DNA of 64,000 bases, from positions 25,505-89,504 of the forward strand of contig NZET01000017.1 in NCBI GenBank assembly GCA_002690455.1, in the 5' to 3' direction. Made by a program: the position numbers and the translations under genes. The notes under the pieces were generated by a model, which was not told the DNA's origin, did no database searches, and worked only from the letters and a program-made list of their open reading frames with translations. Origin of the DNA: Kiloniella sp. Its GTDB lineage: Bacteria > Pseudomonadota > Alphaproteobacteria > UBA7985. The first letter of the stretch is position 1. Each line of letters begins with the position of its first letter. Positions 33,783-43,022 of this stretch are shown here, in pieces.

Positions 33783-36251
33783 ATGGCCGAGCCTACGCAG
33801 AAGTCTTTTCCTCATTCGGCCCGTGTAGTTATCGTCGGCGGTGGCGTCATGGGCTGCGGGTTGGCTTATCACCTCGCCCACGAAGGCTGGACAGATGTCG
33901 TGTTACTGGAAAAGGCTGAACTGACGTCGGGCTCAACCTGGCACGCGGCCGGACAAATCACTCATTCGACCAGTTCTTTCGCGCTGGGGAAGTGCGTCGA
34001 TTATAACATCGGGCTTTATTCCGGGGTGCTGGAGGCCGAAACCGGGCAGTCGGTGACCTGGCACGGCTGCGGCTCGTTCAGGCTGGCGTACAGTGAAGAC
34101 GAGATGGACTGGCTGCGGCACACCTTGTCCGTCGGACGGACTCTGGGCTTTAACATCGAGTTGGTAAGCCCCGAGCGAGTGACCGAGTTGCACCCCTTTT
34201 ATAATGTCGAGGGCGTGCTTGGTGCGCTGCACACCCCTGATGATGGTCATGTTGATCCCAGCGGCATTACGCAGGCGCTCGCGACCGGAGCACGCCAACT
34301 CGGTGCGCGCGTCATCCGCCGCTGCCGGGCGACCGACATTAAGCAGCTCGAAACTGGCGAGTGGAAGGTGTTCACTGAGCTAGGTGACATCACCTGCGAA
34401 CACGTGGTCAACGCAGGCGGCACGTATGCGCGGCAGATGGGGGAGTGGTCAGGCCTGACACTGCCCATGACCTCGATGACCCATCACTATTTGGTCACGG
34501 ACGCTGTGCCTGAATTTCAGGACCTAGAGACTGAACTGCCTGTGGTTCGCGATGACGCTAAGGTCTCGGGCTATATCCGCATGGAACAGAAATCCGGCCT
34601 GATCGGTATCTATGAAAAGGCCAATCCAAATGCGGTCTGGATCGACCATTGCCCTTGGGAGGCTGAGAACGAACTATTTGAAGCAGACTATGACCGCATC
34701 ATGCCGTGGCTGGAAAACGCCATGGAGCGAATGCCGGTGCTGGCTGAGTTGGGGATCAAGCGCGAAGTCCACGGTGCTATCTCGCACCCACCGGATGGCA
34801 ACCCGCTGATCGGTCCGGTTGCAGGCGCAAAGAACTACTGGTGCTGTTGCGGCACCCAGATCGGTATAGGCTGGGGTCCGGGACTGACCCGTGAGTTAGC
34901 GCGCTGGATGGTTCATGGCGCTGCAGACATTCAGATGCGGACATTTGACCCGCGCCGTTTCGGTGACTACGCCACTAAAGATTGGCAGGTCGTCAAAGCC
35001 AAGGAAGACTACTGCCTTCGCCACGAAATCCCATTCCCGCACTTCAATCGGCTCGATGGTCGCCCGGTCAAGCCCAGCCCGATGTACGATCGCCTTCGGG
35101 CAAAAGGCGCGGTGTATGAAGAGGTCTTCGGTCATGAGCGGCCACGTTGGTTCGCCCGAAATGGTATCGAGCAACGCGACCACTATTCCTTCCGTCACTC
35201 GCCGGTCGACGACATGGTAGCGCTCGAGTGCCGCGCGGTGCGCGAGGGCGTAGGGATTATGGATATCTCTGCCTTCACTAAGGTCGAAGTCAGCGGCCCG
35301 GATGCCGCCAGCCTGCTGGATCGACTATTGCCAAACCGTCTGCCGCAAAAAATAGGTGGCATCGGCTTGTCGCACTTCTTGCAAGAATGCGGGCGAATTG
35401 AGCTGGAAACCACGGTAGTGAAACTGGCCGAGGACCGCTTTTATCTTGTCTGTGCGGCCTTCTTCGAAACGCGGCTGACCGACTACCTCCACCAACGCCG
35501 GGACGGGGCTGAGGTTAGCATCCGCGTGCTCTCCACCGACTGGGCGGCGCTGGCATTGCAGGGAGCGAAGTCCCGCGACGTGCTGGCTGCTACCACCAGC
35601 GCTGCGCTGGATAACGCCCATTTCCGATGGCTGAGTGCACAGGAAATCAGCATCGCCGGGCACAGGGTCTGGGCTATGCGGCTGTCCTATGCTGGCGAGT
35701 TGGGTTGGGAGATCCACGGTCCCGCAGAGAGCATGCTGGCCGTCTATGATGCCCTTGATGCGGCGGGCAAGGCCTACGGAATCACCGATTACGGTTCCTT
35801 CGCCATGAACGCCATGCGTATGGAGAAGATGTTCAAAGGCGCGGGGGAACTGACCAACGAAGTCACACTGCCTGAGGCGGACGTGATGCGCTTTGTCCGG
35901 CTGGATAAGGATTTTGTCGGCAAGGCGGCAACACAAGCTTCGGTGCAGACCGCGGAAGCGGGTTATTTGCCATGGATCTGCGCTTACTTGGTGATCGAAC
36001 CCGAGGGCGACGAGGACGGTCACGGCGGAGAAGCTGTGCTTATGGACGGCGCTGTTGTAGGCTCTACGTCCTCGGTGGCCTTTGGTCCAACTGTCGGTAA
36101 GATCCTTGCCTTCGCCTATATCCGTCCTGCAGCCGCCAACCCCGGACAGGCCTTGGAGGTCGTCATTCAGGGCAAGGCGCGCAAGGCGGTTGTCGCGGAC
36201 CGGCCTTTGTACGATCCTGACAGCCTGCTCCCACGGATGGATGCCGTCTAG
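33783..36251 (+). CDS. dimethylglycine/sarcosine dehydrogenase-like flavoprotein
   Basis: An 822-aa two-part N-demethylase. The N-terminal DAO half (~12-390) has the FAD motif VIVGGGVMGCG and STWHAAGQ, whose His54 matches the histidine that carries covalent FAD in mammalian dimethylglycine dehydrogenase. The C-terminal half (~430-815) is a GcvT/aminomethyltransferase-like folate-binding region (YAGELGWEIH, MRMEKMFKGAGELTNE). Such enzymes oxidise N-methyl groups and hand the one-carbon unit to tetrahydrofolate. ATG 33783 has GGAG ten bases upstream; an earlier ATG at 33756 is possible. It is the first of four closely spaced genes, so its methylated substrate probably feeds the next enzymes. 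Confidence 0.87.
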   Translation: MAEPTQKSFPHSARVVIVGGGVMGCGLAYHLAHEGWTDVVLLEKAELTSGSTWHAAGQITHSTSSFALGKCVDYNIGLYSGVLEAETGQSVTWHGCGSFRLAYSEDEMDWLRHTLSVGRTLGFNIELVSPERVTELHPFYNVEGVLGALHTPDDGHVDPSGITQALATGARQLGARVIRRCRATDIKQLETGEWKVFTELGDITCEHVVNAGGTYARQMGEWSGLTLPMTSMTHHYLVTDAVPEFQDLETELPVVRDDAKVSGYIRMEQKSGLIGIYEKANPNAVWIDHCPWEAENELFEADYDRIMPWLENAMERMPVLAELGIKREVHGAISHPPDGNPLIGPVAGAKNYWCCCGTQIGIGWGPGLTRELARWMVHGAADIQMRTFDPRRFGDYATKDWQVVKAKEDYCLRHEIPFPHFNRLDGRPVKPSPMYDRLRAKGAVYEEVFGHERPRWFARNGIEQRDHYSFRHSPVDDMVALECRAVREGVGIMDISAFTKVEVSGPDAASLLDRLLPNRLPQKIGGIGLSHFLQECGRIELETTVVKLAEDRFYLVCAAFFETRLTDYLHQRRDGAEVSIRVLSTDWAALALQGAKSRDVLAATTSAALDNAHFRWLSAQEISIAGHRVWAMRLSYAGELGWEIHGPAESMLAVYDALDAAGKAYGITDYGSFAMNAMRMEKMFKGAGELTNEVTLPEADVMRFVRLDKDFVGKAATQASVQTAEAGYLPWICAYLVIEPEGDEDGHGGEAVLMDGAVVGSTSSVAFGPTVGKILAFAYIRPAAANPGQALEVVIQGKARKAVVADRPLYDPDSLLPRMDAV

Positions 36252-36294
36252 GGAACTGATTTATTGATCTTCTTTTAAGCGAGGGCCAGTGGCC

Positions 36295-37416
36295 ATGACT
36301 GTGAAGCCACACATGAAGCAGAGCATTCCGGCAACCATGACCGCCGTCGTTCTCACCGGCCACGGCGACTTCGACCGGCTGGAGGTGCGCCACGACTGGC
36401 CCACACCATCACCCAGCACGGGCGAGGTGTTGATCCGGGTGGCGGCTTGCGGGCTCAACAACACCGACGTGAATACCCGCACGGCCTGGTACTCCAAAGG
36501 TGTCGAGGAGAACACCACCGGTGGCGCCTTCGACAGCGCCAGCGACGACGACGCAACTTGGGGCGGTGCGCCACTGACCTTCCCGAGGATTCAGGGTGCA
36601 GATGTATGCGGAAAGGTTGTCGCCGTGGGCGACGGCGCAGATTCGACGTTGATCGGGAAACGCGTGATGCTGGAGACGTGGATCCGTGACTGGAAAAACC
36701 CGATGAACCTTGACGCGATCACTTACTTCGGCTCGGAGTGTGATGGAGGTTTCGCGCACTACACCAAGATTGACCAGCGTTACGTCCACCCCATCGAGAG
36801 CGACTTGTCAGATCCGGAGATTGCCAGTTTCGCCACCTCTTACGTTACGGCAGAGAACATGCTCAACCGCGCTGCGGTCGGTAGCGGTGATACAGTTCTG
36901 GTTCCAGGGGCTTCGGGTGGGGTCGGCGGGGCGCTGATCCAACTCTCTAAGCGGCGCGGCGCGCGGGTTGTGGCCTTGTGCTCGGAGAGCAAACGCGAGG
37001 GCGTGGCGGTCTGCGGACCCGATGCCATCTTGCCGCGCGAGCCAGATAACCTGCGCGCCGCGCTGCGCGGGGCCATCGGCAGCGATACCGTCAGCGTGGT
37101 TGCCGATGTTGTCGGTGGTGATTTGTGGCCTGAACTGATCAACGTGCTCGAACGCGGTGGGCGCTACACCTGCGCCGGCGCTATCGCCGGACCGATGGTG
37201 AACATGGACCTGCGCACCTTTTACCTCCGTGATCTGACCTTCACAGGGGCAACGATTGTCCCACCGGGGGTGTTTGCCGATCTGGTGGGCTATATCGAGC
37301 GCGGGGAGATCAAGCCAATGGTTGCCAATGTCTTTCCGCTGGAGAATCTTGTTGATGCGCAGAAGGCCTTCATTGCCAAACAGCATGTTGGCAACATCGT
37401 TGTTGACTGTCGCTAA
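36295..37416 (+). CDS. zinc-independent MDR alcohol dehydrogenase/quinone reductase-like protein
   Basis: A 373-aa medium-chain dehydrogenase/reductase. The GroES-like N-terminal half starts at TMTAVVLTGHGDFDRLEVR and includes the substrate loop CGLNNTDVNTRTAWY; the structural zinc cysteines are absent. The Rossmann half has VPGASGGVGGALIQLSKRRGARVVAL, the quinone-oxidoreductase form of the NADP motif. ATG 36295 has GAGGG nine bases upstream; GTG 36289 is in the same frame. It is 43 bases behind the flavoprotein and 43 bases before the enolase-superfamily gene. Its reaction in this unit is unknown. Confidence 0.83.
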   Translation: MTVKPHMKQSIPATMTAVVLTGHGDFDRLEVRHDWPTPSPSTGEVLIRVAACGLNNTDVNTRTAWYSKGVEENTTGGAFDSASDDDATWGGAPLTFPRIQGADVCGKVVAVGDGADSTLIGKRVMLETWIRDWKNPMNLDAITYFGSECDGGFAHYTKIDQRYVHPIESDLSDPEIASFATSYVTAENMLNRAAVGSGDTVLVPGASGGVGGALIQLSKRRGARVVALCSESKREGVAVCGPDAILPREPDNLRAALRGAIGSDTVSVVADVVGGDLWPELINVLERGGRYTCAGAIAGPMVNMDLRTFYLRDLTFTGATIVPPGVFADLVGYIERGEIKPMVANVFPLENLVDAQKAFIAKQHVGNIVVDCR

Positions 37417-37459
37417 GCGTCGGCAAGAACGTTGATCTGGACGCGGGAGCCATACGCCA

Positions 37460-38575
37460 ATGAAGATTAGCGGTATCACCCTTTGGCATCGCCGGCTGCC
37501 ACTCTCTAAGCCCTATTGGCTTTCGGGCGGACGGCTGAAGTTCGAAGCGCTAGATAGCACCTTCGTGCGGATCGAAACCGACGGCGGGCTGGTCGGTTGG
37601 GGCGAGGGCTGCCCGTGGGGTGAAACCTATCTGCCAGCCTTTGGCGGGGGCATACGGGCAGCGATGGAGCTGCTGGCGCCTGTGTTAATCGGAGAGAATC
37701 CGGGAGACATCGACCGTCTCAATCGGGCTATGGACCTGGCCTTGCCCGGCCATCCTTATGCAAAGTCTGCGCTGGACATGGCGCTGTGGGATATCGCAGG
37801 CAAACGCGCTGGCGCGCCTCTGTTCGAACTGTTTGGCGGGGCAGAGGGCGAGGGCGTTGCAGTCAATTCTTCGATCTCAACGGGTACGCCAGAGGAGATG
37901 GTGGCGTTGATCGATCAGGCGCGAGCCAAGGGATACCGCACGCATTCGGCCAAGATCGGCGGAGCAGATATTGCCGGCGATATTGCCCGCATTGAAGCTA
38001 TAGAAGCCGCGCTTCCAGCCGACGAGAACGTGACCTATGACATCAACCGTGCCTGGGTGCCGGGAGTCGCTATTCAGGTGATGCAGTCAGTGGCGGGTAG
38101 CGCCCGCGGCTGGTTCGAACAGCCTTGCCAGACCCTTGACCAATGCGCGGTCGTCGCCGCCAGTACCACTCAGCCGATCATGCTGGACGAGTGCCTGCAC
38201 ACCTTTCAAGACCACCTCGACGCCTGGTCCCGCTCGGCCGGGCAAGGGTGCAAGATCAAACCCAATCGGCTCGGTGGCTTGACCCGAACCCGCCGGATCC
38301 GCGACTTCTGCGTCGCCGTGGGCTGGCAGATGCACGTAGAAGACGTCGGTGGCACTGTACTTGCCGATACCGCTGCCCTTCACCTGGCCCTGTCCACGCC
38401 GGTTGAGAACCGGCTCGCCAGTTGGCTTGCACATGCGCATCTGGTGGATGACTATGCATCGGAAGATGGTGCTCGCAACGACGGCGGTATCGTCCGGCTG
38501 CCGGCCAATAAACCGGGCATCGGTGTTGAACCGCCCGAAGACTGGCTGGGTGAGCCGCTGCGTGCCTTTTCCTGA
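37460..38575 (+). CDS. mandelate racemase/muconate lactonizing enzyme family protein
   Basis: A 371-aa enolase-superfamily enzyme. The capping domain (~1-125) precedes a barrel with metal ligands Asp194, Glu220 and Asp243 and candidate bases Lys165 (SAKIGG) and Lys267 (KPNRLGG), one on each side of the active site. This two-lysine arrangement suits a 1,1-proton transfer (epimerase or racemase). Segments such as YAKSALDMALWDIAGK and FEQPCQTLD resemble hydroxyproline-betaine 2-epimerase HpbD, though dipeptide epimerases or MLE-type enzymes are alternatives. Neighbours that demethylate and transaminate favour a betaine-derived amino acid as substrate. Confidence 0.85.
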   Translation: MKISGITLWHRRLPLSKPYWLSGGRLKFEALDSTFVRIETDGGLVGWGEGCPWGETYLPAFGGGIRAAMELLAPVLIGENPGDIDRLNRAMDLALPGHPYAKSALDMALWDIAGKRAGAPLFELFGGAEGEGVAVNSSISTGTPEEMVALIDQARAKGYRTHSAKIGGADIAGDIARIEAIEAALPADENVTYDINRAWVPGVAIQVMQSVAGSARGWFEQPCQTLDQCAVVAASTTQPIMLDECLHTFQDHLDAWSRSAGQGCKIKPNRLGGLTRTRRIRDFCVAVGWQMHVEDVGGTVLADTAALHLALSTPVENRLASWLAHAHLVDDYASEDGARNDGGIVRLPANKPGIGVEPPEDWLGEPLRAFS

Positions 38576-38611
38576 TGCCAGTGCAAGAACAGCGACATAG
38601 ACGAGGGTGAC

Positions 38612-39922
38612 ATGAACCAGATCGACACTCATCAAATCAACGCCATGGGTTCCCCGGAGGCGACCGGGCTGGCCCACTGGCAGGCGCGCGCCGCCGAAGT
38701 GCTCCCTGCCGCCGGCTTTGGTAATTTCGATCCCGGCGTGATTCTCGCGCGCGGTCAGGGTAGCCGCGTCTGGGACGAGGACGGCAACGAGTTCATCGAC
38801 CTGCTCATCGGTTCCGGACCTATGATCCTCGGGCACGGCAATGAGGAAGTTGCCGGCGCCGTCGCTGAGCAGATGGGTCGTGGGCTGACGTTCTTCACAA
38901 ACAATAGCGCCGGCATCGCGCTGGCTGAACAGATCGTTGAGGATATGGCCTGCGCTGAGCAGGTCCGCTACGTCTCAACGGGGGGCGAGGCGGATATGTA
39001 CGCCATGCGGTTGGCCCGTGCCTTCACCGGGCGTGATAAGATCCTGAAGTTCGAGGGCGGATATCACGGCATGTCAGCCGAGGCGCTGATGTCACTGGCC
39101 CCCCAGCAATTGGTCAACTTCCCCAATGCCGTTCCTGATAGCGCCGGAATTCCGCGTAGTGTCGAAGAGAGCATGGTCATCGCCCCCTACAACGACCTGG
39201 ACGCCGTGCGGCAGTTGCTCGACCAGTTCGAGGGCGAGGTCGCAGGAATCATTGTTGAGCCGCTGCAGCGAATCCTGGCGCCTGCTGAGGGCTTCCTCGA
39301 TGGCTTGCGTGAGGAAGCGACCCGTCGCGGGATCGTGCTGATTTTCGACGAGGTGGTGACGGGCTACCGCTTCACTTATCATGGTGCGCAGGCCTACTAC
39401 GGGGTGACGCCAGACCTCTGTACGCTGGGCAAGATCATTGGTGGCGGCTTTCCGTTGGCTGCCATTGCCGGCCGGGCCGATATCATGGCGCATTTCGATA
39501 AAAGTCGTGTGGGCGCTGATGGCTTCACCATGCAGGTTGGCACACTATCCGGAAACCCGGTGGCATCTGTGGCGGGCCTGAAGACCATGGAGATCCTCCG
39601 TCGACCCGGGGTCTATGACGCGATGGCGGCCAAGGGGCGGGCCATAATGGGGGCCTATACGGAACACCTCGGTGCAGCAGGGATCGACCACCAGATCGTT
39701 GGTGAGCCCTGGCTGTTCGACTGTGTGTTCTCAGCGCATGCCGTGATTGATTACCGCGGCGTTCTGGGGGGAGACGCCGACCTTGCAAAAGCTTTTAACC
39801 GCTCGATGAGGCAGAGCGGGCTACTTAAAGCGGACGCCAAGCTCTACACCCATGCGGCGTTGACCGATACTGATATGGATCAGATCCTCAGCGCCGTGAA
39901 ACAGGCGGCCCGCAGCCTCTGA
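38612..39922 (+). CDS. class III aminotransferase (glutamate-1-semialdehyde mutase-like)
   Basis: A 436-aa PLP enzyme. The Schiff-base lysine is Lys274 (LCTLGKIIGGGFP), and Asp246 in FDEVVTGYR contacts the PLP nitrogen. STGGEADMYAMRLAR and KFEGGYHG complete the fold-type I class III pattern, with closest appearance to the GSA mutase branch. HemL is unlikely given the context; it more probably transaminates or isomerises an amino acid released by the upstream enzymes. It begins 36 bases after the enolase-superfamily gene and is convergent with leuD. Confidence 0.87.
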   Translation: MNQIDTHQINAMGSPEATGLAHWQARAAEVLPAAGFGNFDPGVILARGQGSRVWDEDGNEFIDLLIGSGPMILGHGNEEVAGAVAEQMGRGLTFFTNNSAGIALAEQIVEDMACAEQVRYVSTGGEADMYAMRLARAFTGRDKILKFEGGYHGMSAEALMSLAPQQLVNFPNAVPDSAGIPRSVEESMVIAPYNDLDAVRQLLDQFEGEVAGIIVEPLQRILAPAEGFLDGLREEATRRGIVLIFDEVVTGYRFTYHGAQAYYGVTPDLCTLGKIIGGGFPLAAIAGRADIMAHFDKSRVGADGFTMQVGTLSGNPVASVAGLKTMEILRRPGVYDAMAAKGRAIMGAYTEHLGAAGIDHQIVGEPWLFDCVFSAHAVIDYRGVLGGDADLAKAFNRSMRQSGLLKADAKLYTHAALTDTDMDQILSAVKQAARSL

Positions 39923-39952
39923 ACCCTGTCGGATGACTGGAAACCAATCGAA

Positions 39953-40564
39953 TCAGGCGGCCATGTGGGCCCAAGGACGGTCGCTGCGATCGCCGTTTTC
40001 GAAAGTGGTGATATCGCCTTCGTGTTCCAGGGTCATGCCAACCGGATCGAGCCCTTCGAGCAGGCGGCGTTTGAGACCTGCATCCAGCTCGAAGCGGATG
40101 ATTTCGCCGTTCGGGAGTTCGATCGTCTGTTCTTCGACGCTGACGGCAATGGTTGAGGCCTGATTGGCGTCGGCCATTAGCTTGTCGACCTGCTCCTGGG
40201 GCAGGCGGATCGGCAAAATCGAGTTGTTGAAGCAGTTGTTGTAAAAAATGTCTGCGAAGGTCGGGGCGACGATCACTCGGAATCCCCAGTCCAGCAGTGC
40301 CCAGGGCGCGTGCTCACGAGAGCTACCGCAGCCGAAATTATCGCCTGCGACCAGAACCGAACTGTCCTGATACTGCGGCTGGTTGAGCGGGAAGCTATCG
40401 ATGGTCTCACCCTCGGGCGTGCGGCGCATTTCGTCGAACAGGCCGATGGACAGGCCGGTGCGCTTGATCGTCTTCAAATACTGCTTGGGGATGATCATGT
40501 CGGTATCGACGTTGACCAGATTGAGCGGGGCGGCGATGCCGCGATGAGAAACCAGCTTATCCAT
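39953..40564 (-). CDS. leuD: 3-isopropylmalate dehydratase small subunit
   Basis: Small subunit of the leucine-pathway isomerase that converts 2-isopropylmalate to 3-isopropylmalate. The 203-aa length is normal. Visible blocks are NVDTDMIIPKQYLKTIKRTGL, DNFGCGSSREHAPWAL and the swivel-domain VIAPTFADIFYNNCFNN. It lies 68 bases downstream of leuC on the same strand, which is the usual order. Confidence 0.97.
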   Translation of the reverse strand: MDKLVSHRGIAAPLNLVNVDTDMIIPKQYLKTIKRTGLSIGLFDEMRRTPEGETIDSFPLNQPQYQDSSVLVAGDNFGCGSSREHAPWALLDWGFRVIVAPTFADIFYNNCFNNSILPIRLPQEQVDKLMADANQASTIAVSVEEQTIELPNGEIIRFELDAGLKRRLLEGLDPVGMTLEHEGDITTFENGDRSDRPWAHMAA

Positions 40565-40632
40565 GGGGCTCTGTCTCTTTTCTCGTATTTCTTATGCTTG
40601 GGCGAGCGCCGCCGATCTCGCGGCGCGCGGGA

Positions 40633-42045
40633 TCAGAAGTCGCGAACGTCGGTCAGATGACCAGTGATCGCGGCGGCGGCGGCCATGGCCGGTGAGACCA
40701 GATGCGTGCGACCGCCGCGGCCCTGACGGCCTTCGAAGTTACGGTTGGAGGTAGAGGCGGCGCGCTCACCCACAGCCAGCTTGTCATCGTTCATAGCCAG
40801 ACACATGGAGCAACCTGGCTCGCGCCAGTCGAAGCCGGCCTCGCGGAAGATGGCGGCGAGACCTTCTTCTTCTGCCTGAGCCTTCACCAGACCCGACCCC
40901 GGTACAACCATGGCACGCACGCCGTCCTTAACCCGGCGGCCTTTGGCAATCTCAGCGACTGCGCGCAGGTCTTCGATGCGCCCGTTGGTGCAGGAGCCGA
41001 TGAACACGGTATCCACGGCAACATCGCTCAGGCGTGCACCGGCGGTGAGGCCCATGTACTCCAGACTACGGGCCGCGGCGTCCCGCTTGTTGTCGTCCTC
41101 AAAGTCGTCGGGGTGCGGAACGTTACCCGTAATCGGTGCCACGTCCTCGGGCGAGGTGCCCCAAGTGACCATGGGGGGAATTTCGGCAGTATCGAGGGTG
41201 ACGGTCTTGTCAAAGTGTGCGCCAGCGTCAGTCCGCAGCGACTTCCAGTATTCAACAGCCGCGTCCCAGCTGGCACCCTGGGGAGCCAGCGGACGGCCCT
41301 TAAAGAATTCGAATGTCTTTTCATCCGGCGCGATCAGGCCTGCGCGCGCGCCGCCCTCGATTGACATGTTGCAGATGGTCATCCGGCCCTCGACCGAAAG
41401 ACCGCTAATAGCTTCACCAGCATATTCCATGACGTAGCCTGTACCGCCGGCAGTTCCGATCCGGCCGATGATGGCAAGGATCAAGTCTTTGGCGGTCACG
41501 CCCAAGCCCAGCGCTCCGTTGATCTGAATCAGCATGTTCTTGGACTTTGCCAGCGCCAGCGTCTGGGTTGCGAGAACGTGCTCAACCTGGCTGGTTCCGA
41601 TACCAAAAGCCAGCGCCCCGAAGGCACCATGGGTGGAGGTATGCGAATCACCACAGACCACAGTCGTGCCTGGCAGGGTGAAGCCTTGCTCTGGGCCAAT
41701 GATATGCACGATACCCTGACGTGGATCATTCATGCCGTACACGGGCACGTCGTTTCTAGCGCAGTTTTCCATGAGGGTATCGACTTGGATCCGGCTCTCC
41801 TCGTTCGCGATACCGCCCGAGCGGTCGGAGGTCGGAACGTTGTGGTCTGGCACCGCAAGTGTCAGGTCCGGGCGGCGTACCTTTCGTCCGGCCAGAGCCA
41901 GGCCCTCAAAGGCTTGGGGCGAGGTTACTTCGTGGACCAGATGGCGGTCGATGTAGATCAGTGACGTCCCGTCTTCATTTACACGGACGACGTGCTTGTC
42001 CCAGATTTTGTCGTAAAGGGTTTTGGGGCCAACCGAAGTACTCAT
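40633..42045 (-). CDS. leuC: 3-isopropylmalate dehydratase large subunit
   Basis: Catalytic 4Fe-4S subunit of isopropylmalate isomerase, 470 aa. The cluster ligands are the cysteine in [14 protein letters not shown] and the pair in CSMCLAMN near residue 410. The N-terminal [22 protein letters not shown] and [33 protein letters not shown] blocks are typical for the bacterial LeuC rather than the aconitase branch. ATG 42045 starts the leuCD unit. Other leucine genes are not in the window. Confidence 0.97.
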   Translation of the reverse strand: MSTSVGPKTLYDKIWDKHVVRVNEDGTSLIYIDRHLVHEVTSPQAFEGLALAGRKVRRPDLTLAVPDHNVPTSDRSGGIANEESRIQVDTLMENCARNDVPVYGMNDPRQGIVHIIGPEQGFTLPGTTVVCGDSHTSTHGAFGALAFGIGTSQVEHVLATQTLALAKSKNMLIQINGALGLGVTAKDLILAIIGRIGTAGGTGYVMEYAGEAISGLSVEGRMTICNMSIEGGARAGLIAPDEKTFEFFKGRPLAPQGASWDAAVEYWKSLRTDAGAHFDKTVTLDTAEIPPMVTWGTSPEDVAPITGNVPHPDDFEDDNKRDAAARSLEYMGLTAGARLSDVAVDTVFIGSCTNGRIEDLRAVAEIAKGRRVKDGVRAMVVPGSGLVKAQAEEEGLAAIFREAGFDWREPGCSMCLAMNDDKLAVGERAASTSNRNFEGRQGRGGRTHLVSPAMAAAAAITGHLTDVRDF

Positions 42046-42270
42046 GCGATGGGTCCACCTTTCTAGAGCGGTTCAAATCATCAATACGAAAGTCCCTTAC
42101 AACGCGCACGGGGCTTTGTCATCGCACTGTAGCGCAAGTCATGGGTGCAGCGACGCTGCGTGCGGATAACCTGCACAACCTCGATAAATGCGCGTGGCGG
42201 TGGCCACCGAAAGCGGATTCTGTCAATCTTTGCTCCCGAATCCTTCCGATCCAATCAAAGTAAGGCCTGT

Positions 42271-42915
42271 ATGGTGGCTTCATCGTCGTCTGCGTCCTCT
42301 TCCTCTTCCTCGCCAAAGCCGTTCCCCTCAGAGTCGACGTCGGCAGGTGAGGTTGCACGCTCGGACCGGGTGCAGGCGCTGGAACGTTTGCCGCTTGCGG
42401 TCGATCTGGACGGGACATTGCACAGGGGGGATCTGTCCTGGTGGTCGTTAAGGACGGCGTTTTGGTTCAACCCGTGGAGGGCTGCAAAGGCCGTTACCAG
42501 ACCTCGTCCTGCGGCGAAGCAGGCCCTATGCGCCATTTCACTGAGTGCCTTCGATGTCTATGATCTGCGATGGAACGTTCTGTTTGAGAGCTGGCTGGAT
42601 CAGCAGGAAGCACTGGATCGGACCTTGGTGCTGGCCAGCGGTGCCGCGGGGGAAATGGTGCGTCGCGTCGCGGCCGAATGCGAGGTTTTCGACACCTTTT
42701 TGGCGAGTGATGAGACGACCAACCTGACCGGTGAGGCGAAGGCAGAAGCCCTGACAAAGATGTTTCCTGACGGCTTTGTCTACGCTGGTAACGCGTGGCA
42801 GGACTGGCCGGTTTGGCAGGCTGCCCGGGGAGCCGTGCTCGTCAACTGCCCCCCGCGGCTGGAGCGACAAGCGCGGGACGCTTTCGCCGTCGAAGCTGTT
42901 TTCGGCCGACAATGA
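42271..42915 (+). CDS. HAD-family phosphatase-like protein
   Basis: A 214-aa haloacid-dehalogenase fold protein. Motif I is LAVDLDGTLHRGDL with Asp44 and Asp46, motif II is the Ser in VLASGAAGE, and a motif IV-like acidic region appears as FVYAGNAWQDWPVW. The overall look resembles the HAD domain that is fused in front of UbiA prenyltransferases in many bacteria; here no UbiA follows. A serine run (residues ~4-13) forms a low-complexity N-terminus. ATG 42271 has TAAGG upstream; the longer frame from 42145 looks non-coding. It precedes galE, so it might dephosphorylate a sugar or lipid-linked intermediate. Confidence 0.7.
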   Translation: MVASSSSASSSSSSPKPFPSESTSAGEVARSDRVQALERLPLAVDLDGTLHRGDLSWWSLRTAFWFNPWRAAKAVTRPRPAAKQALCAISLSAFDVYDLRWNVLFESWLDQQEALDRTLVLASGAAGEMVRRVAAECEVFDTFLASDETTNLTGEAKAEALTKMFPDGFVYAGNAWQDWPVWQAARGAVLVNCPPRLERQARDAFAVEAVFGRQ

Positions 42916-43022
42916 CCGCAAACGACGCTGAGATTTCCTGAAGACCGGTCTGCACGTCGTGTTAACCTTGCGGCGAAGGATGCAGAACGACGCGTTATAG
43001 ACGGGGCAGGAGAGAGATAGCC

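Noticed and set aside
38612-39922. Calling the class III aminotransferase hemL
   Set aside because: It resembles the GSA mutase branch, but its operon context is catabolic and HemL is normally encoded apart.
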